Shown: positions 62,111 to 64,000 of the stretch, piece after piece
Layout: each line of letters begins with the position of its first letter
How positions within the stretch are numbered: position 1 is the first letter of the stretch
From: Eutrophovita brisbanensis
GTDB lineage: Bacteria > Pseudomonadota > Gammaproteobacteria > Burkholderiales > Eutrophovitaceae
Direction of reading: 5' to 3'
Length of the DNA: 64,000 bases
Assembly (NCBI GenBank): GCA_038147395.1
Contig: JAYQTM010000001.1
Coordinates: 1,984,001 to 2,048,000 of the forward strand
Notes under the pieces: model-generated
What the model saw: only the letters and a program-made list of their open reading frames with translations
Database searches by the model: none
Told to the model about the DNA's origin: nothing
Made by a program: the position numbers and the translations under genes

Positions 62111-62172
62111 GCAGGAACTCGCTCAATCGCATCTGGTCTTTTGATTTAAAGAACTTTGTCGAGGAACCATTC

Positions 62173-62526
62173 GTGGGTAGCCGATTTATAACCAGTTTAT
62201 TTAGCGCGTTTTTGGCTTACGCCGCCGTGTCGATCGCGATTGCAGACGATGCACTAACAGGAAGAGAGTTGGCGCACAGCTATGATTATGGCAACTGCCT
62301 TGCGTGCCATAGCGTGCCGACGGATAAAACAGCAGTGACTCGTGCGAATATCGCCCCCCCGCTTTTCGACATCAAGTCACGCTTTCCCGATAAAGAGGCT
62401 TTATTCGATCAGATATGGGACGCGCGACGCATTAACCCCGAAACAATCATGCCACCATTTGGCGAAAACCATATACTGTCTGAGCATCAGATTAACAAGA
62501 TCATTGAATACCTCTACACTCTATGA
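62173..62526 (+). CDS. soxX: Sulfur-oxidation cytochrome c SoxX
   Basis: A 117-residue periplasmic monoheme cytochrome. The start is GTG with GAGGA eight bases upstream. A signal peptide (ITSLFSAFLAYAAVSIAIA) precedes CLACH (Cys42, Cys45, His46); the axial Met is in TIMPPFG. NCLACHSVPTDKTA and GNIAPPL-type context is standard for SoxX. It pairs with SoxA to attach thiosulfate to SoxYZ, and its stop overlaps soxY. Confidence 0.92.
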   Translation: MGSRFITSLFSAFLAYAAVSIAIADDALTGRELAHSYDYGNCLACHSVPTDKTAVTRANIAPPLFDIKSRFPDKEALFDQIWDARRINPETIMPPFGENHILSEHQINKIIEYLYTL

Positions 62527-62996
62527 GCCTGCTCCAGTCGACTGAACGTCGAGAATTCCTCCGATCAGCATTCGCCATCGTTGGCACGTTGATTGTGACT
62601 CCGAGTCACTCGTCGGACTGGGACCAGATTGCGTACAACAAAACTCGGATAGTCGACTCGATTAAAAGCGTCGGCATCGATGATTTTTCGAATATCGTTG
62701 ACGGCAGCGATCTGATCGAATTAAACACTCCAGAAATCGCAGAGAACGGAGCGATCGTGCCGATCACGATCCAATCACAAATCCCTCAAACAGAGAGAAT
62801 TTTTGTTTTCTCTGAAAAAAATCCTCAACCGCTGGTGTCAGACTATGTTTTCTCCACAAAGGTCACGCCCTACGTCGCGTCACGCATCAAAATGGCGGAA
62901 ACATCCTATGTTCACGTTCTGGTTTTGGCCGATGGAAAATTTTATCGGACCGCCAAAGAAGTCAAAGTCACCATCGGTGGCTGTGGGGAAGAGTAG
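62523..62996 (+). CDS. soxY: Thiosulfate oxidation carrier protein SoxY
   Basis: A 157-residue carrier. A Tat motif ERREFLRSAFAIVG exports it folded. The C-terminus VTIGGCGEE holds the swinging-arm Cys154, where sulfur is bound; the last residue pattern is GGCGE(E) rather than the classical GGCGG. ENGAIVPITI and AETSYVHVLVLADGKFYRTAKEVKVTIGG are typical. It overlaps soxX by four bases. Confidence 0.93.
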   Translation: MSLLQSTERREFLRSAFAIVGTLIVTPSHSSDWDQIAYNKTRIVDSIKSVGIDDFSNIVDGSDLIELNTPEIAENGAIVPITIQSQIPQTERIFVFSEKNPQPLVSDYVFSTKVTPYVASRIKMAETSYVHVLVLADGKFYRTAKEVKVTIGGCGEE

Positions 62997-63004
62997 AAGC
63001 GATC

Positions 63005-63319
63005 ATGGAAAAGACCGTACGTTTTAGAGCGAGATTATCTGACGGTATTGCGAATATCAAATTGATGATCTTTCACGAAATGGAGACGGGATACAGGAAA
63101 GATAAAAACTCGGGAGAGATCATCCCGCAACATTTCATCCATACGGTTCACGTTGATAAAAATAACGAGCGAGTGCTTGAGGTGCACTGGAGTCGATCAG
63201 TTTCAAAAAATCCTTACCTCAATTTCATGGTTCCAGGTGCGCAAACCGGTGACACCATCACGGTCACCTGGTTTGATAATAAAGGCTTCTCAGGAGACGG
63301 CTCGGTCGAATTGAAATGA
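63005..63319 (+). CDS. soxZ: Thiosulfate oxidation carrier complex protein SoxZ
   Basis: A 104-residue partner of SoxY without signal peptide; it is exported with it. LSDGIANIKLMIFHEMETGYRKD, PQHFIHTV and WSRSVSKNPYLNF are conserved. It starts eight bases after soxY, and its stop overlaps the next ATG (ATGA). Confidence 0.94.
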   Translation: MEKTVRFRARLSDGIANIKLMIFHEMETGYRKDKNSGEIIPQHFIHTVHVDKNNERVLEVHWSRSVSKNPYLNFMVPGAQTGDTITVTWFDNKGFSGDGSVELK

Positions 63320-64000
63320 TTTTTCCGCTCCATTCCAGGCGTTCCCTTTTGCTCATACTACTTTTCATGTTTTCGGGTGCTTGTGTCGCAACACCCGAAA
63401 ACGACCGAAAGCAGTATCTAGATATTTTCGCGAGAAATATCCCAGGGATTCCTGTGAGCGAATACGTGCATGGCTCAATGATGCTGAGCCAAGACGCCCG
63501 AGAACAATTCAACAGCATCATGGACTTCCCTCCTTTTCAAGATTCACTGGATCGTGGCAAGACAATTTGGAACCGATCATTCTCCAACGGCAAAAAATTG
63601 GAAGATTGCTTCGAAAATCAAGGCAAAAACATCGCAGGAAATTATCCGTATTACGACGAGCCCACAGAGCGTGTGATTACATTTGAGATGGCCATTAATC
63701 AATGTCTTGAGATAAATGGTGAAATGCCGTTTAACTTCACGGACGTCGATACAATGGGGGCGTTAACGGCCTATGCACGGGGGCTTTCCGATGGCATGTT
63801 GATGAACATCCAAATCACATCGCCTGGTGCGCGCGAAAAATATGAAAAAGGAAAAGAGTTTTATTTCAAACGAATTGGGCAATACAACTTAGCATGCGCC
63901 TCTTGTCACCTAACCCACGGCGGATACTATTTCAGAGACGAATTACTGTCACCAACGATAGGCCAAGCAGTGCACTTCCCTGTGTTTCGCGGAGGAGAAA
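63316..64000 (+). CDS. soxA: Sulfur-oxidation cytochrome SoxA, 3' part outside the window
   Basis: First 228 residues of SoxA, the catalytic cytochrome of the SoxAX thiosulfate-binding complex. A hydrophobic signal ends in SGAC (Cys23), perhaps a lipoprotein site. Only one heme motif, CASCH (Cys194, Cys197, His198), is present; the N-terminal domain that holds a second heme in diheme SoxA has single cysteines at 98 and 130, as in monoheme SoxA with a disulfide instead. SCHLTHGGYYFRDELLSP follows the heme. The active-site cysteine ligand would lie beyond the end. Confidence 0.9.
   Translation, partial: MIFPLHSRRSLLLILLFMFSGACVATPENDRKQYLDIFARNIPGIPVSEYVHGSMMLSQDAREQFNSIMDFPPFQDSLDRGKTIWNRSFSNGKKLEDCFENQGKNIAGNYPYYDEPTERVITFEMAINQCLEINGEMPFNFTDVDTMGALTAYARGLSDGMLMNIQITSPGAREKYEKGKEFYFKRIGQYNLACASCHLTHGGYYFRDELLSPTIGQAVHFPVFRGGE

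Overview
The window reads as a chromosome segment of a free-living, aerobically respiring betaproteobacterium-like organism (a related gammaproteobacterium cannot be excluded). I infer this from gene order, not from a search. The hallmarks are ilvI-ilvH-ilvC-psd-pssA-leuA, petABC followed by sspA-sspB, an NDUFA9-like gene next to cca, osmC facing coq7, plus argA, yggX, rsmE and moaC. Base composition is moderate and coding density is very high. No intergenic gap exceeds 300 bp, and I saw no insertion sequence, prophage, rRNA or CRISPR array.

Layout. (1) 1-6.9 kb, mostly minus strand: two tandem TRAP-type (DctP) solute-binding lipoproteins, an epoxide-hydrolase-like protein, a small HExxH protein, a Sel1-repeat protein, a haloacetate-dehalogenase-like hydrolase and a class I/II aminotransferase. 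(2) 6.9-11.8 kb, plus strand: a ketopantoate-reductase-like enzyme, a frameshifted mandelate-racemase-family gene, an ArsC/Spx-family protein, a D-lactate-dehydrogenase-type flavoenzyme and a YdjM-like membrane protein. (3) 11.8-26.4 kb: an aerobic benzoyl-CoA (box) island. boxR-boxC-boxB run rightward. A long leftward operon carries a flavodoxin, benzoate-CoA ligase, a branched-chain-type ABC importer (binding protein, two permeases, two ATPases), a malonate-decarboxylase-like carboxyltransferase, an alpha/beta hydrolase, 3-hydroxybutyrate dehydrogenase, a double-CDGSH protein and a cupin. boxA and the semialdehyde dehydrogenase gene of textbook box clusters are not in the window. (4) 26.4-36.9 kb: two RND efflux systems on the minus strand separated by a thioredoxin. 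(5) 37-47.8 kb: branched-chain amino acid and phospholipid genes, an inositol-phosphatase-family gene, rsmE, an HSD10-like dehydrogenase, argA and yggX. (6) 47.8-55.2 kb: phoU, rpiA, NDUFA9-like, cca, small proteins, a GST, sucCD, a coiled-coil protein and tRNA-Thr. (7) 55.2-61.6 kb: sspBA, petCBA, osmC, coq7 and an M48 protease. (8) 61.6-64 kb: moaC, then soxXYZA (soxA runs off the end).

How the parts fit together. Benzoate or a similar acid would be imported by the ABC system, activated by the CoA ligase, epoxidised by BoxB and ring-opened by BoxC, under control of BoxR. Succinyl-CoA produced downstream would enter at SucCD. Electrons from succinate and thiosulfate (Sox) would feed ubiquinone (Coq7) and the bc1 complex. 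Two genes carry a single-base frameshift (near 8048 and 30637). These may be sequence errors or genuine decay.
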